DNA from: Bradyrhizobium diazoefficiens USDA 110
GTDB taxonomy: Bacteria; Pseudomonadota; Alphaproteobacteria; Rhizobiales; Xanthobacteraceae
DNA length: 64,000 bases
Reading direction: 5' to 3'
Assembly: GCF_000011365.1 (NCBI RefSeq)
Contig: NC_004463.1
Coordinates: forward strand, 1,178,001-1,242,000
Shown piece by piece: positions 15,825 through 24,144 of the stretch (its first letter is position 1; each line of letters starts with the position of its first letter). The notes under the pieces are model-generated. The model made no database searches. It saw nothing but the letters and a program-made list of their open reading frames with translations, and was not told where the DNA came from. The position numbers and the translations under genes were made by a program.

Positions 15825-17276
15825 ATGAACATGAACATCATGAACGTCGACTACTCGACCAAGATTCCGAACAACGTCAACCTCGCCGAAGACCGCCAGG
15901 TGCTGAAGGCACTCGAAGGCTGGCATCCCGGCTACATGGACTGGTGGAGCGACATGGGGCCGGAAGGCTTCCAGGAGTCGCTGGTCTATTTGCGCACCGC
16001 CTACTCCGTCGATCCGCGCGGCTGGGCCAAGTTCGACTATGTCCGCATGCCCGAATATCGCTGGGGCATCCTGCTTGCGCCGCAGGAAGAAAATCGCGTC
16101 GTTCCGTTCGGCGAGCATTTTGGCGAGCCGGCCTGGCAGGAAGTGCCGGGCGAGCATCGTGCCATGCTGCGCCGCCTGATCGTGATCCAGGGCGACACCG
16201 AGCCCGCCTCGGTCGAGCAGCAGCGCCATCTCGGCAAGACCGCGCCCTCGCTCTACGACATGCGCAACCTGTTCCAGGTCAACGTGGAAGAGGGCCGTCA
16301 CCTCTGGGCGATGGTGTATCTGCTGCAGAAATATTTCGGCCGCGATGGCCGCGAGGAGGCCGACGATCTGCTCCGCCGCCGCTCCGGCGATGCGGACGCG
16401 CCGCGCATGCTCGGTGCCTTCAACGAGGCGACGCCGGACTGGCTGTCGTTCTTCATGTTCACCTACTTCACCGACCGCGACGGCAAGATGCAGCTGCACA
16501 GCCTCGCGCAGTCGGGCTTCGATCCCTTGTCGCGCACCTGCCGCTTCATGCTGACCGAAGAAGCGCACCACATGTTCGTCGGCGAGACCGGCATTACCCG
16601 CGTCGTGCAGCGCACCTGCGATGCGATGCGCGAAGCCGGCATCACCGATCCCACCGACATCGCAAAAGTCCGCGCGCTCGGCGTCATTGATCTTCCGACC
16701 ATCCAGAAGAAGCTGAACCTGCACTACACGCTGTCGCTCGACCTGTTCGGCTCGGAGGTCTCGACCAACGCGGCCAACGCCTTCAATGCCGGCATCAAGG
16801 GCCGCTATCACGAGACCCAGATCGAGGACGATCACCAGCTCAAGAACGCCACCTATCCGGTGCTGAAGTTCATCAACGGCGAGATCAAGCTGGTCGACGA
16901 GCCGGCGCTGACTGCGCTCAACATGCGCCTGCGCGACGATTACAGCCAGGATTGCGTCAAGGGCATGCTGCGCTGGAACAAGGTGATCTCGACCGCGGGC
17001 TACGACTTCAAGCTGACCTTGCCCAACGTCGCCTTCCACCGCCACATCGGCGAGTTCAAGGACGTCCATGCGACGCCCGACGGCATTTTGATCGACGATG
17101 CGACCTGGGCGAAGCGCAAGGACGAGTGGCTGCCTTCGACAGCCGACGGCGACTTCATCACCTCGCTGATGCAGCCCGTCACCGAAACCGGCAAGTTCGC
17201 CTCCTGGATCTCGCCGCCGAAAGTCGGCATCGACAACAAGCCCGGCGATTTCGAGTACGTGAAGATCGAGTCGTAG
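15825..17276 (+). CDS. boxB: Benzoyl-CoA 2,3-epoxidase, oxygenase subunit BoxB
   Basis: This 483-residue di-iron oxygenase converts benzoyl-CoA, O2 and NADPH-derived electrons to 2,3-epoxybenzoyl-CoA. The iron ligands are all present: E126, E156 and H159 (EEGRH), D217, and E246 and H249 (TEEAHHM). They are offset by a constant six residues from those I remember for Azoarcus BoxB. It follows boxC by 14 bp behind GGGAGAAG and is co-transcribed. The reductase partner BoxA is not in the window. Confidence 0.96.
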   Translation: MNMNIMNVDYSTKIPNNVNLAEDRQVLKALEGWHPGYMDWWSDMGPEGFQESLVYLRTAYSVDPRGWAKFDYVRMPEYRWGILLAPQEENRVVPFGEHFGEPAWQEVPGEHRAMLRRLIVIQGDTEPASVEQQRHLGKTAPSLYDMRNLFQVNVEEGRHLWAMVYLLQKYFGRDGREEADDLLRRRSGDADAPRMLGAFNEATPDWLSFFMFTYFTDRDGKMQLHSLAQSGFDPLSRTCRFMLTEEAHHMFVGETGITRVVQRTCDAMREAGITDPTDIAKVRALGVIDLPTIQKKLNLHYTLSLDLFGSEVSTNAANAFNAGIKGRYHETQIEDDHQLKNATYPVLKFINGEIKLVDEPALTALNMRLRDDYSQDCVKGMLRWNKVISTAGYDFKLTLPNVAFHRHIGEFKDVHATPDGILIDDATWAKRKDEWLPSTADGDFITSLMQPVTETGKFASWISPPKVGIDNKPGDFEYVKIES

Positions 17277-17317
17277 GCGCGGCCTGCGAGACGCGACGAC
17301 CGCGCCATACGAAGACT

Positions 17318-17418
17318 GTCATCACCCGCGAAAGCGGGTGATCCAGTATTCCAGAGACAACGCAAGGATACCGAGAAGCCGCGGCGTACTGGATGCCCCG
17401 GTCAAGCCGGGGCATGAC
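17318..17418. repeat. Intergenic palindromic element, GTCATCACCC/GGGGCATGAC type
   Basis: This element has a hairpin CACCCGCGAAAGCGGGTG at the left and CCCCGGTCAAGCCGGGGC at the right, with GTCAT and ATGAC at its outer ends. The same element occurs inverted at 43010-43113 with matching inner words (CCAGTA, GCCGCGGCG, TCTCTGGAATACTGGAT in that copy). It separates boxB from a convergent SDR gene. Confidence 0.85.
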
Positions 17419-17472
17419 AGCGGAGTGTGAGGCGCCGCCGCCTGCCCTCCCTAATCCCCTGACGCGCGACGC

Positions 17473-18273
17473 CTACCCCGCGATCTCCAGCCCGGCATTG
17501 GCGTAGACCACGCCGCCGTCGACGGCGATGGTGTTGCCGACCACGTAATCGCCCGCACGCGAGGCGAGATAGATCGCGACCCCTGCCATGTCCTCGTCGG
17601 TTCCGATGCGCCGCGCCGGAATGCGCTTGGCGACATCGTCCGCATGGTCGCGCGCGGCCCGGTTCATGTCGGACTTGAACGCGCCCGGCGCGATCGCGGT
17701 GACGTTGATGTTGTCCTTGATGAGTTTCGTCGCCATGCGCCGGGTCAGATGGATCACGGCGGCCTTGCTGGCGGCGTAGGAATAGGTCTCGCTCGGATTG
17801 ACGAAGATGCCGTCGACCGAGGCGATGTTGATGACCTTGGCCGGACGTTCCGCGCTTGCCGCCGCGCGCAGCGGCTTCGCCAGCGCCTTGGTCAGGAAGA
17901 ACAGCGACTTGACGTTCAGGTCCATCACCTTGTCCCAGCCGCTTTCCGGGAATTCGTCGAACTCAGCGCCCCAGGCGGCGCCGGCATTGTTGACGAGGAT
18001 GTCGAGCTTCGGCTCCAGCTTGATGATTTCGCCGGCGAGCTTGTCGCAGCCTTCGACGGTCGAGATGTCGATCGGCAGCGCGATGCACTCGCCGTCATAG
18101 AGAGCCGAGAGCTCTTTCGCCGTCGCCTCGCACGGGCCGGCCTTGCGCGCGGTGATGTAGACCTTCGCCGCGCCTTGCGCGAGGAAGCCCGCCGCGATCA
18201 TCTTGCCGATGCCGCGCGAGCCGCCGGTCACGAGTGCGATGCGGCCTTTGAGCGAGAACAGATCGTTGAACAT
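17473..18273 (-). CDS. SDR family NAD(P)-dependent oxidoreductase
   Basis: This 266-residue short-chain dehydrogenase has the cofactor motif TGGSRGIGK near residues 16-24, NNAG in DILVNNAGAAWG, the catalytic YAASK and a C-terminal VDGG. The layout is that of classical 3-oxoacyl reductase-like SDRs with broad substrate range. It stands alone and convergent to boxB. The substrate cannot be inferred. Confidence 0.85.
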   Translation of the reverse strand: MFNDLFSLKGRIALVTGGSRGIGKMIAAGFLAQGAAKVYITARKAGPCEATAKELSALYDGECIALPIDISTVEGCDKLAGEIIKLEPKLDILVNNAGAAWGAEFDEFPESGWDKVMDLNVKSLFFLTKALAKPLRAAASAERPAKVINIASVDGIFVNPSETYSYAASKAAVIHLTRRMATKLIKDNINVTAIAPGAFKSDMNRAARDHADDVAKRIPARRIGTDEDMAGVAIYLASRAGDYVVGNTIAVDGGVVYANAGLEIAG

Positions 18274-18332
18274 GGTACCTCCCTTTGGTGGCGCTCGTTT
18301 TGGGCGGGGAGGGGGAGGGAGTCAATCTTGTC

Positions 18333-18358
18333 GTCGTCCTGGCCTTCGCCAGGACGAC
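18333..18358. repeat. Solo hairpin, GTCGTCCTGGC arms
   Basis: Perfect 11-bp arms (GTCGTCCTGGC and GCCAGGACGAC) surround a 4-base loop. The same 26-bp unit with another loop is at 35351-35376, and its arms flank the element at 2624-2750. It lies between the SDR and the deacetylase gene and may end transcription of the latter. Confidence 0.8.
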
Positions 18359-18395
18359 GGCAGAGATTGCGGTGACAGCGGTGGACGACAGAAAC

Positions 18396-19454
18396 TTAAG
18401 CCGCCGCAATCCGGCGAAAGCCGTTCCACATCGCGGTCGCGGCGCCCGAGGTCAGCACCGGCAGGATCCGCGTGTCCTGGTAGTTGCCGTTGAGCGAGAT
18501 GCGCGGCAGCGCGGTCATGTGGCCGGCGTTCTCGGCGAACAGCATGCCGGGCCGCGTCGTCACCGCGGTCTTGAAGCCGGCCGATGCGGCCAGCGCAAAT
18601 TCGCGCATCCCGGCCGCCTCGCGGTCGCCATAGGGATAGGCGAAGTGCAGCACGGGACGCGCCAGCACCCGCTCGATCCGCGTGCGGCTCACCGCCATCT
18701 CCTGCGCGGCGATCTCCTCGCTCTGCCTGGCGAGATTGCAATGGCTGATGGAGTGCGCGCCGATCGTGACCAGCGGGTCTGCGGCCAGCTGCTTCACCCC
18801 GTCCCAGGACAGGCAGAGGGTGTGGCACAGCGCTTCCATGTCGACGCCGTGCCTGGCGCAGAGCGCTGCGATCTCGCGCGCGAGATCGTGCTCGCCCGGC
18901 AGCGCGCGCAGCCAGTCATGCAGGCGGTCGAACGCCGCCTGTTTCGCGGCAGGCGTCGTCGCGTCGAGCCGCAGCGCGGAATTGCCGATCTGCACCTCGA
19001 TCTGCTCGGCCCTGGCGATCACGGCTTCCAGCGCGGTCCACCACAGCCGCCCCGTGCCCTCGGCGAAATCGCTGGCGACGTAGACCGCCAAAGGCGCGTC
19101 AAATTCGCGCAGCACCGGCAGCGCATAGTCCAGATTATCGCGATAGCCGTCGTCGAGGGTGAAGGCGGCGAAGCGGCGGGTGAACCTGCCCTGCACCAGC
19201 CGCTCATGCAGCTCGTCCATGCTGACGATGTCGATGTCGCGCGAGCGCAGATGGCTCAGCGTCGCGCGCAGGAAATCCGGAGTGACTTCGAGATGTCGGT
19301 TCGGCTGGAACGTGGCCTCGCGAGCCGGCCGCACGTGGTGAAGCATGAAAATGGCGCCGACGCCCGACAAAAGCGGGCGCAACAGGTGGTGCGCCCCGCT
19401 GAAATAGAGTGCTCCCAGCCCGGCGCGGATGACGTTGTTACGAAGTTGTTTCAT
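18396..19454 (-). CDS. Polysaccharide deacetylase family protein
   Basis: This 352-residue protein has a NodB-type deacetylase domain. The metal-site motif is FTLDDGYRDN (Asp-Asp) and the second block is TIGAHSISHCNLA (HSxxH), followed by HFAYPYGD. The N-terminus (about 30 residues) has a weakly hydrophobic stretch. Such enzymes remove N- or O-acetyl groups from surface polysaccharides. Divergent from the OmpA-like gene. Confidence 0.85.
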   Translation of the reverse strand: MKQLRNNVIRAGLGALYFSGAHHLLRPLLSGVGAIFMLHHVRPAREATFQPNRHLEVTPDFLRATLSHLRSRDIDIVSMDELHERLVQGRFTRRFAAFTLDDGYRDNLDYALPVLREFDAPLAVYVASDFAEGTGRLWWTALEAVIARAEQIEVQIGNSALRLDATTPAAKQAAFDRLHDWLRALPGEHDLAREIAALCARHGVDMEALCHTLCLSWDGVKQLAADPLVTIGAHSISHCNLARQSEEIAAQEMAVSRTRIERVLARPVLHFAYPYGDREAAGMREFALAASAGFKTAVTTRPGMLFAENAGHMTALPRISLNGNYQDTRILPVLTSGAATAMWNGFRRIAAA

Positions 19455-19619
19455 GACCCGCTGGCGGACTCTGGCATTCCGTCCTCAACTTACGGAAGAA
19501 CCCTTGAAGAAAAAGTTATTCCAATTGTCCACGCAAAGGCCTTGCGAGGGCCGCCATTTCCGGTTTGACAGCCTGCCAAGGGTTTGTTTTGTCTCCGGTT
19601 CCAGAGTTCGGGTCGTCGA

Positions 19620-21014
19620 ATGCAGAAGCTTTTCAGGTGGGCCAGCAAATGGTGGCCAGGGCTGATCCCCCTGGCCGTCATGTGGGGATTTGCGGCCTGG
19701 AATAACACCTTACCGGTCGAGGCGGACCTGTCCGCCCGCAGCTCGGCGGCGCTCAAGGAGACCGTTCTGGACAAGACCCGGATCGCGGTGGACGGCCGCG
19801 ATGTCAGCCTGGCCGCGGACGCCTTTTCCGAGGAAGGGCGCCGGGACGCGGTAATGGCGGTGGAGATTGTCCCGGGCGTGCGCCTGGTCGACGACCGGAC
19901 CCGTCTCGTTGCCGAGGCAAAACCCTTCGTCTGGAACGCCGAGCGTGACGTGGTGCGGGTGACGCTGTCGGGCTCCGCGCCCTTGCCGTCGATCAAGGCC
20001 CGCCTGACGGAGGCGGCACGCAAGGAGGTCGGCGGCGTCGAGGTCGCCGATCAGATGGGGCTGGCACGTGGCGCGCCGCCGCGCTTCGAGGCCGCCGCGA
20101 TGCTGCTGCTCGACCAGATCGGCAAGCTCAAGGACGGCAAGATCACGATCTCCGACACCAAGATCAACCTGTCGGGCATGGCGCGCGATCTCGGCGGACG
20201 CGAGGCGATCGCGGCTGCGCTGAAGAACTTGCCGGAAGGGTTCTTGATCGCCGCCAACGACATCAAGGCGCCGCCCTATATCTTCCAGGCCTACAAGGAT
20301 CCGGTTGCCGCGACCGTGACGCTGACCGGCTATGTTCCCGACAACAACGTCCACGCGGCGATCGCAACCAGCGCGTCGCGAAAATTCTTCAACGAGAAGG
20401 TCGTCGACAATCTCAAGGCCAGCCTCGGCGCCCCCGGCGCCTTCAACCCCGCCGTGGTCGCAGCGCTCGGGGCGCTGTCGCGGCTGTCGACCGGCACGCT
20501 CGTGGTGTCCGATCGCGAGGTGAAGCTGTCGGGCGATGCGCTCTATGAAGGCGCCGGCAACGACATCCGCGCGGGCCTTGGCAAGGACTTCCCGAAAAAC
20601 TGGCAGTACAAGCCGGAAATCACGGTGAAGCCCGCGGCAGGCCCGGTCGACGGCACCGTCTGCCAGCAATTGTTCTCCGAGCTCCTGAATAAGGGCAAGA
20701 TCCGCTTCGCCACCAAGCGCGCCGACATTGATCCGGACTCGGCGGGAATCCTCGACCATCTGATCGAGACGGCGCTGCGCTGTCCCACCACCAATATCGA
20801 CGTCGCCGGGCACACTGATGCCGACGGTGAGGACGCGTTCAACCAGGCACTCTCGGAGAAGCGCGCGCAGGCGGTGATCGACTATCTGGTCAAGGCCGGC
20901 CTGCCCGCCAGCCGCTTCACCGCGATCGGCTACGGCAGCACGCAGCCCGTCGCCGGCAACGACACCGACGACGGCAAGGCGCAGAACCGCCGCATCGAAT
21001 TTCTGGTGAGGTGA
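19620..21014 (+). CDS. OmpA family protein with BON-like repeats
   Basis: This 464-residue envelope protein has an N-terminal membrane segment (WWPGLIPLAVMWGFAAW) and then a periplasmic region with BON-like repeats near residues 80-280 (ALKNLPEGFLIAANDIKAPPY and similar). A C-terminal OmpA/MotB peptidoglycan-binding domain follows (FATKRADIDPDSAGILDHL, NIDVAGHTDADG, RAQAVIDYLVKAGL, NRRIEF). The architecture resembles the mycobacterial OmpATb type. I chose the ATG at 19620 because the preceding 12 residues are not membrane-like. It overlaps or abuts the next gene. Confidence 0.85.
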   Translation: MQKLFRWASKWWPGLIPLAVMWGFAAWNNTLPVEADLSARSSAALKETVLDKTRIAVDGRDVSLAADAFSEEGRRDAVMAVEIVPGVRLVDDRTRLVAEAKPFVWNAERDVVRVTLSGSAPLPSIKARLTEAARKEVGGVEVADQMGLARGAPPRFEAAAMLLLDQIGKLKDGKITISDTKINLSGMARDLGGREAIAAALKNLPEGFLIAANDIKAPPYIFQAYKDPVAATVTLTGYVPDNNVHAAIATSASRKFFNEKVVDNLKASLGAPGAFNPAVVAALGALSRLSTGTLVVSDREVKLSGDALYEGAGNDIRAGLGKDFPKNWQYKPEITVKPAAGPVDGTVCQQLFSELLNKGKIRFATKRADIDPDSAGILDHLIETALRCPTTNIDVAGHTDADGEDAFNQALSEKRAQAVIDYLVKAGLPASRFTAIGYGSTQPVAGNDTDDGKAQNRRIEFLVR

Positions 21015-21016
21015 CG

Positions 21017-21313
21017 ATGCCCTATCTCGTTTCGTTCCATCTGGGCTGGCTGATCGGATCGCTGGTGCTGGGCTTTTGCATGGGCTGGATCTCGGTGGTC
21101 CAGCGCGGCAACGGCACCTCGAAGGTCACCGCGCGCTGGCTCGCCGCGCTCGCCGTAGCGCTGGTCGCGGCCTCGCTCGCGCATGTGGTCCCCGGCCGCT
21201 TCGGCTACTGGCTCGACCTCGGCCTCATCATGTTCGCCTGCTACCTGGTCGGCTGCACCATCGGCGCCTGGTTGCGCGACCGGGTGGTCTCGCGGAGCCA
21301 GCCGGCGGCTTGA
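21017..21313 (+). CDS. Small membrane protein next to the OmpA/BON protein
   Basis: This 98-residue protein has three hydrophobic segments (SFHLGWLIGSLVLGFCMGWI, WLAALAVALVAASLAHV, YWLDLGLIMFACYLVGCTIGAWL). It starts two bases after the OmpA-like stop; a GTG at 21011 is an alternative that overlaps it. Translational coupling suggests the two act together in the envelope. No family is recognised. Confidence 0.7.
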   Translation: MPYLVSFHLGWLIGSLVLGFCMGWISVVQRGNGTSKVTARWLAALAVALVAASLAHVVPGRFGYWLDLGLIMFACYLVGCTIGAWLRDRVVSRSQPAA

Positions 21314-21345
21314 GTCCTTGGTTCGCGTGAGGCCATCGCTCTCTC

Positions 21346-21374
21346 GTTCCCTTCCCCGTAAGGGGGGAGGGAAC
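21346..21374. terminator. Strong hairpin after the small membrane protein
   Basis: GTTCCCTTCCCC pairs with GGGGGGAGGGAAC around a short GTAA-type loop. The stem resembles the one at 44377-44404 (CCCTCTCCCCGT), so it may be a fragment of that repeat. It lies 33 bp after the stop codon and probably helps end the OmpA operon. No T-run follows. Confidence 0.5.
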
Positions 21375-21480
21375 GTACCGCCATCGGCGCGGTAGGCGAG
21401 GCTCATCCCATCAGTTCCAGATCCAACATTGCGATAACAGCCTGATCGGAGTGTGAAATCGCCGAGCGATGAAACTACGC

Positions 21481-21508
21481 TTGACACTAATACGTACGTA
21501 CGTATTAT
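21481..21508 (+). promoter_or_regulatory. Promoter of the TetR-dbjA operon
   Basis: TTGACA (21481-21486), a 16-bp spacer and TATTAT (21503-21508) make a near-consensus sigma-70 promoter. The TetR ATG is at 21516, only 7 bases after the -10, so transcription should start at or next to the start codon. No ribosome-binding site is present, so a leaderless mRNA is likely. Confidence 0.7.
21489..21506. promoter_or_regulatory. TetR operator: 18-bp perfect palindrome
   Basis: AATACGTACGTACGTATT is a perfect palindrome that fills the spacer of the TetR-dbjA promoter and overlaps its -10 element. A TetR-type dimer bound here would block RNA polymerase. This is the classic layout of autoregulation. 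Confidence 0.75.
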
Positions 21509-21515
21509 TCTGCTC

Positions 21516-22106
21516 ATGCCAAAGCGCTCGCTCAAAGACGCCATCCTCGACGCCGGCCTCAAGGTCATGTTCCGAACCGGCTATCACGGCACCAGCGTGC
21601 GCGACGTCACCGCTGCGGCGGGCGCGCCGCAGGGGTCCTTCACCAACCATTTCCGCTCCAAGGAAGCGTTCGCTTCGGAGGTGCTCGACCGCTACTTCGA
21701 CGTCACCAGGGGGCTGGTCGCAGAAGCGCTTGAGGACACGACGCTGACGCCGCGCGCGCGCCTCAAGCGCTATCTCGACATCATCACCGGCCGGCTCGAG
21801 GCCGACGGTTATGGCCGTGGGTGTCTGATCGGCGATCTCAGCCTGGAGGCGACCGGCAGCAGCGAAATGCTGCGTACGCGCCTGACCGAGATTTTTGCCG
21901 AATGGCGCGTGCCGTTCGCGGCCTGCATCGCCGAGGCTCAGGCGCGCGGCGAGATCGCATCCGATTTCGAGCCCGGGGAGCTTGCCGACTTCCTGCTCGC
22001 GTCCTGGCAGGGCGCGATCCTGCGCATGAAGGTCGATCGCAATCCGAAAGCGCTCGAACGTTTCAAGACCATCGCATTTCAGACCGTGTTCAAGGAGCTG
22101 ACATGA
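21516..22106 (+). CDS. TetR family regulator of the dbjA operon
   Basis: This 196-residue protein has an N-terminal TetR helix-turn-helix (about residues 5-50, AILDAGLKVMFRTGYHGTSVRDVTAAAGAPQGSFTNHFRSKEAF) and a C-terminal domain of the AcrR/YcdC type (SSEMLRTRLTEIFAEWR). The start at 21516 follows directly on the promoter. Its stop overlaps the dbjA start (ATGA), so repressor and dehalogenase are one coupled unit. The inducer may be a substrate of DbjA or a related hydrophobic compound; this is inference. Confidence 0.88.
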   Translation: MPKRSLKDAILDAGLKVMFRTGYHGTSVRDVTAAAGAPQGSFTNHFRSKEAFASEVLDRYFDVTRGLVAEALEDTTLTPRARLKRYLDIITGRLEADGYGRGCLIGDLSLEATGSSEMLRTRLTEIFAEWRVPFAACIAEAQARGEIASDFEPGELADFLLASWQGAILRMKVDRNPKALERFKTIAFQTVFKELT

Positions 22107-23035
22107 GCAAGCCAATCGAGATCGAGATTCGCAGAGCGCCCGTGCTGGGAAGCAGCATGGCTTACCGCGAGACGGGTGCGCAGGATGCGCCGGTCGTGCT
22201 GTTCCTGCACGGCAACCCGACCTCGTCGCACATCTGGCGCAACATCCTGCCGTTGGTGTCACCGGTCGCGCATTGCATTGCGCCCGATCTCATCGGCTTC
22301 GGCCAATCCGGTAAGCCTGACATCGCCTACCGCTTCTTCGACCATGTCCGCTATCTCGATGCGTTCATCGAACAGCGCGGCGTCACATCGGCCTATCTCG
22401 TCGCGCAGGACTGGGGCACGGCGCTCGCATTTCATCTCGCCGCGCGCCGGCCGGATTTCGTACGCGGATTAGCCTTCATGGAATTCATCCGCCCGATGCC
22501 GACCTGGCAGGATTTCCACCATACCGAGGTCGCGGAGGAGCAAGATCATGCCGAGGCGGCGAGGGCGGTCTTTCGCAAGTTCAGGACGCCGGGCGAGGGT
22601 GAGGCCATGATCCTCGAGGCGAATGCGTTCGTCGAGCGCGTTCTGCCCGGCGGAATCGTCCGCAAGCTCGGCGACGAAGAAATGGCGCCCTATCGCACGC
22701 CGTTCCCGACGCCCGAGAGTCGCCGCCCCGTTCTTGCGTTTCCCCGCGAGCTGCCGATCGCAGGTGAGCCTGCCGATGTCTATGAGGCGCTCCAATCCGC
22801 CCATGCGGCGCTGGCCGCATCTTCCTATCCGAAACTGCTGTTCACGGGCGAACCGGGCGCGCTCGTCTCGCCGGAATTTGCCGAGCGGTTTGCGGCCTCG
22901 CTGACGCGTTGCGCGTTGATCCGGCTCGGCGCGGGATTGCACTATCTGCAGGAGGACCACGCTGACGCAATCGGCCGATCGGTGGCCGGCTGGATCGCCG
23001 GCATCGAAGCGGTGCGTCCGCAGCTCGCCGCGTGA
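22103..23035 (+). CDS. dbjA: Haloalkane dehalogenase DbjA
   Basis: This 310-residue alpha/beta hydrolase replaces halogen with hydroxyl on haloalkanes. The nucleophile is D103 (AQDWGTA), the catalytic acid E127, the base H280 and the halide-binding residues N38 and W104. The extra stretch near residues 138-147 (HHTEVAEE) is the insertion known for DbjA. Sequence, length and numbering agree with my memory of DbjA from Bradyrhizobium japonicum USDA110. It follows the TetR gene with a 4-base overlap and precedes an Rdx-type gene by 10 bp. The natural substrate is not known to me. Confidence 0.95.
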   Translation: MSKPIEIEIRRAPVLGSSMAYRETGAQDAPVVLFLHGNPTSSHIWRNILPLVSPVAHCIAPDLIGFGQSGKPDIAYRFFDHVRYLDAFIEQRGVTSAYLVAQDWGTALAFHLAARRPDFVRGLAFMEFIRPMPTWQDFHHTEVAEEQDHAEAARAVFRKFRTPGEGEAMILEANAFVERVLPGGIVRKLGDEEMAPYRTPFPTPESRRPVLAFPRELPIAGEPADVYEALQSAHAALAASSYPKLLFTGEPGALVSPEFAERFAASLTRCALIRLGAGLHYLQEDHADAIGRSVAGWIAGIEAVRPQLAA

Positions 23036-23045
23036 GGAGGATGAG

Positions 23046-23273
23046 ATGTCGGATGTGACGATCGTCTATTGCCGTCCCTGCGGCTACGAGAAGCGTGCGA
23101 AGGAAGCCGCCGCAGCGCTGCGCCGGCAACTGGCGCTGGAGGCGGATCTCGTGGCTGGCAAGGGCGGCGTCTTTCAGGTCAAGCTCGGCGACAGGATTGT
23201 CGCCAGCCGCAGCAAGGGCCATTTTCCCGGCACCGACGAAATCGTCGCAGCCGTCACCGCGGCGCGGCATTGA
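23046..23273 (+). CDS. Rdx (SelT/SelW/SelH) family protein
   Basis: This 75-residue protein has the thioredoxin-like Rdx fold (VTIVYCRPCGYEKRAKEAAAALR) with a CxxC redox motif (CRPC). In selenoproteins of the family the second Cys is Sec; here both are Cys. The C-terminal SRSKGHFPGTDEIVAAV matches the family. A GGAGGATG ribosome-binding site precedes it. It is probably co-transcribed with dbjA. It could handle thiol or disulfide chemistry, but no role is established. Confidence 0.85.
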   Translation: MSDVTIVYCRPCGYEKRAKEAAAALRRQLALEADLVAGKGGVFQVKLGDRIVASRSKGHFPGTDEIVAAVTAARH

Positions 23274-23290
23274 TCCGGGGAGGCACGCAG

Positions 23291-23722
23291 ATGCCGGTCG
23301 TCTGGAACGAAGATCCGGCGGCAATCGACTGGAACGAGCTTTCCGCGCTCTACCGCACCGCACCGCTCGGCAACAAGACACCAGCCGATCTCGCGCTCGT
23401 GTTCGGCAACAGCATGTTCTGTGCCTTCGCTTACGACCAAGGCCGGCTGGTTGGTGCCGGCCGAGCGCTGGCGGACGGCCGCGACTGCGCCTACCTCTGT
23501 GATGTCGCGGTGCGCCCGGACTGTCAGGGGCAAGGCCTCGGCCGCGAGATCATCGAGCGGCTGCTGGCGCGATGCCGCGGACATCGCAAAATCATCCTCT
23601 ATGCGGTGCCTGGCAAAGAGGGCTTTTATGAGCGTCTCGGCTTCCGCCGGATGACGACGGCCATGGCGATTTTCGACGACCAGGCCAGTGCCCATCAGCG
23701 CGGCTATCTGACCGCCCCTTAA
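23291..23722 (+). CDS. GNAT family N-acetyltransferase
   Basis: This 143-residue protein has the acetyl-CoA binding motif VAVRPDCQGQGLGREIIERLL (R/QxxGxG/A) and a C-terminal KEGFYERLGFRRM. It resembles small GNATs that acetylate amines. The start at 23291 lies 17 bp after the Rdx stop behind GGGGAGG. It closes the TetR-dbjA-rdx-GNAT unit. The substrate is unknown. Confidence 0.82.
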   Translation: MPVVWNEDPAAIDWNELSALYRTAPLGNKTPADLALVFGNSMFCAFAYDQGRLVGAGRALADGRDCAYLCDVAVRPDCQGQGLGREIIERLLARCRGHRKIILYAVPGKEGFYERLGFRRMTTAMAIFDDQASAHQRGYLTAP

Positions 23723-24144
23723 GCTGCTGTTGCGCCGCACCTGTTTGGTGCATCGGAAAATCCGTCCAGAACGACCCCGTCGCCCCTCTTTCAACAGCCG
23801 GGCGCGGCCCATAGATTGACGTCGGCTTAAAACGTGACGGAACATTGCGCGGCCGAAATCATCAAAACTTCATGGCGTCTGCGCAGGATTGCCATGGAGA
23901 TTCGCGTCAGCCTTGCCGCCGAAAGCGCCAAACCGTGCATCCAGAGCCCGCAACCCTGCCTAAAATATTGAAGGCACGTGATTTTGTTCGAATTGGCGAA
24001 TTCCACTCCGCCCCAAAACGCGCTAGTGGAGGGTTAGGGGGCATGCGCGATGCCGGAGCCGGCGGCGAGGGTTCGTTGAGTGCCTGTGCGTCGTTTGCCT
24101 GTTCGCCGGCCGTCCTGGCCGCTGAAGCGTTGTTCGAGGTCTAG
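23723..24144. other. Intergenic stretch without a supported gene
   Basis: This is 422 bases between the GNAT gene and the membrane protein gene. Both neighbours read to the right, so the stretch should hold a terminator and the promoter of the latter. A 99-codon frame at 23845-24144 has unusual composition and no ribosome-binding site, and I do not accept it. I see no strong hairpin or repeat. Confidence 0.5.

Noticed and set aside
23845..24144. A 99-codon open frame between the GNAT and membrane protein genes.
   Set aside because: There is no ribosome-binding site, the composition is unusual and I recognise no pattern.
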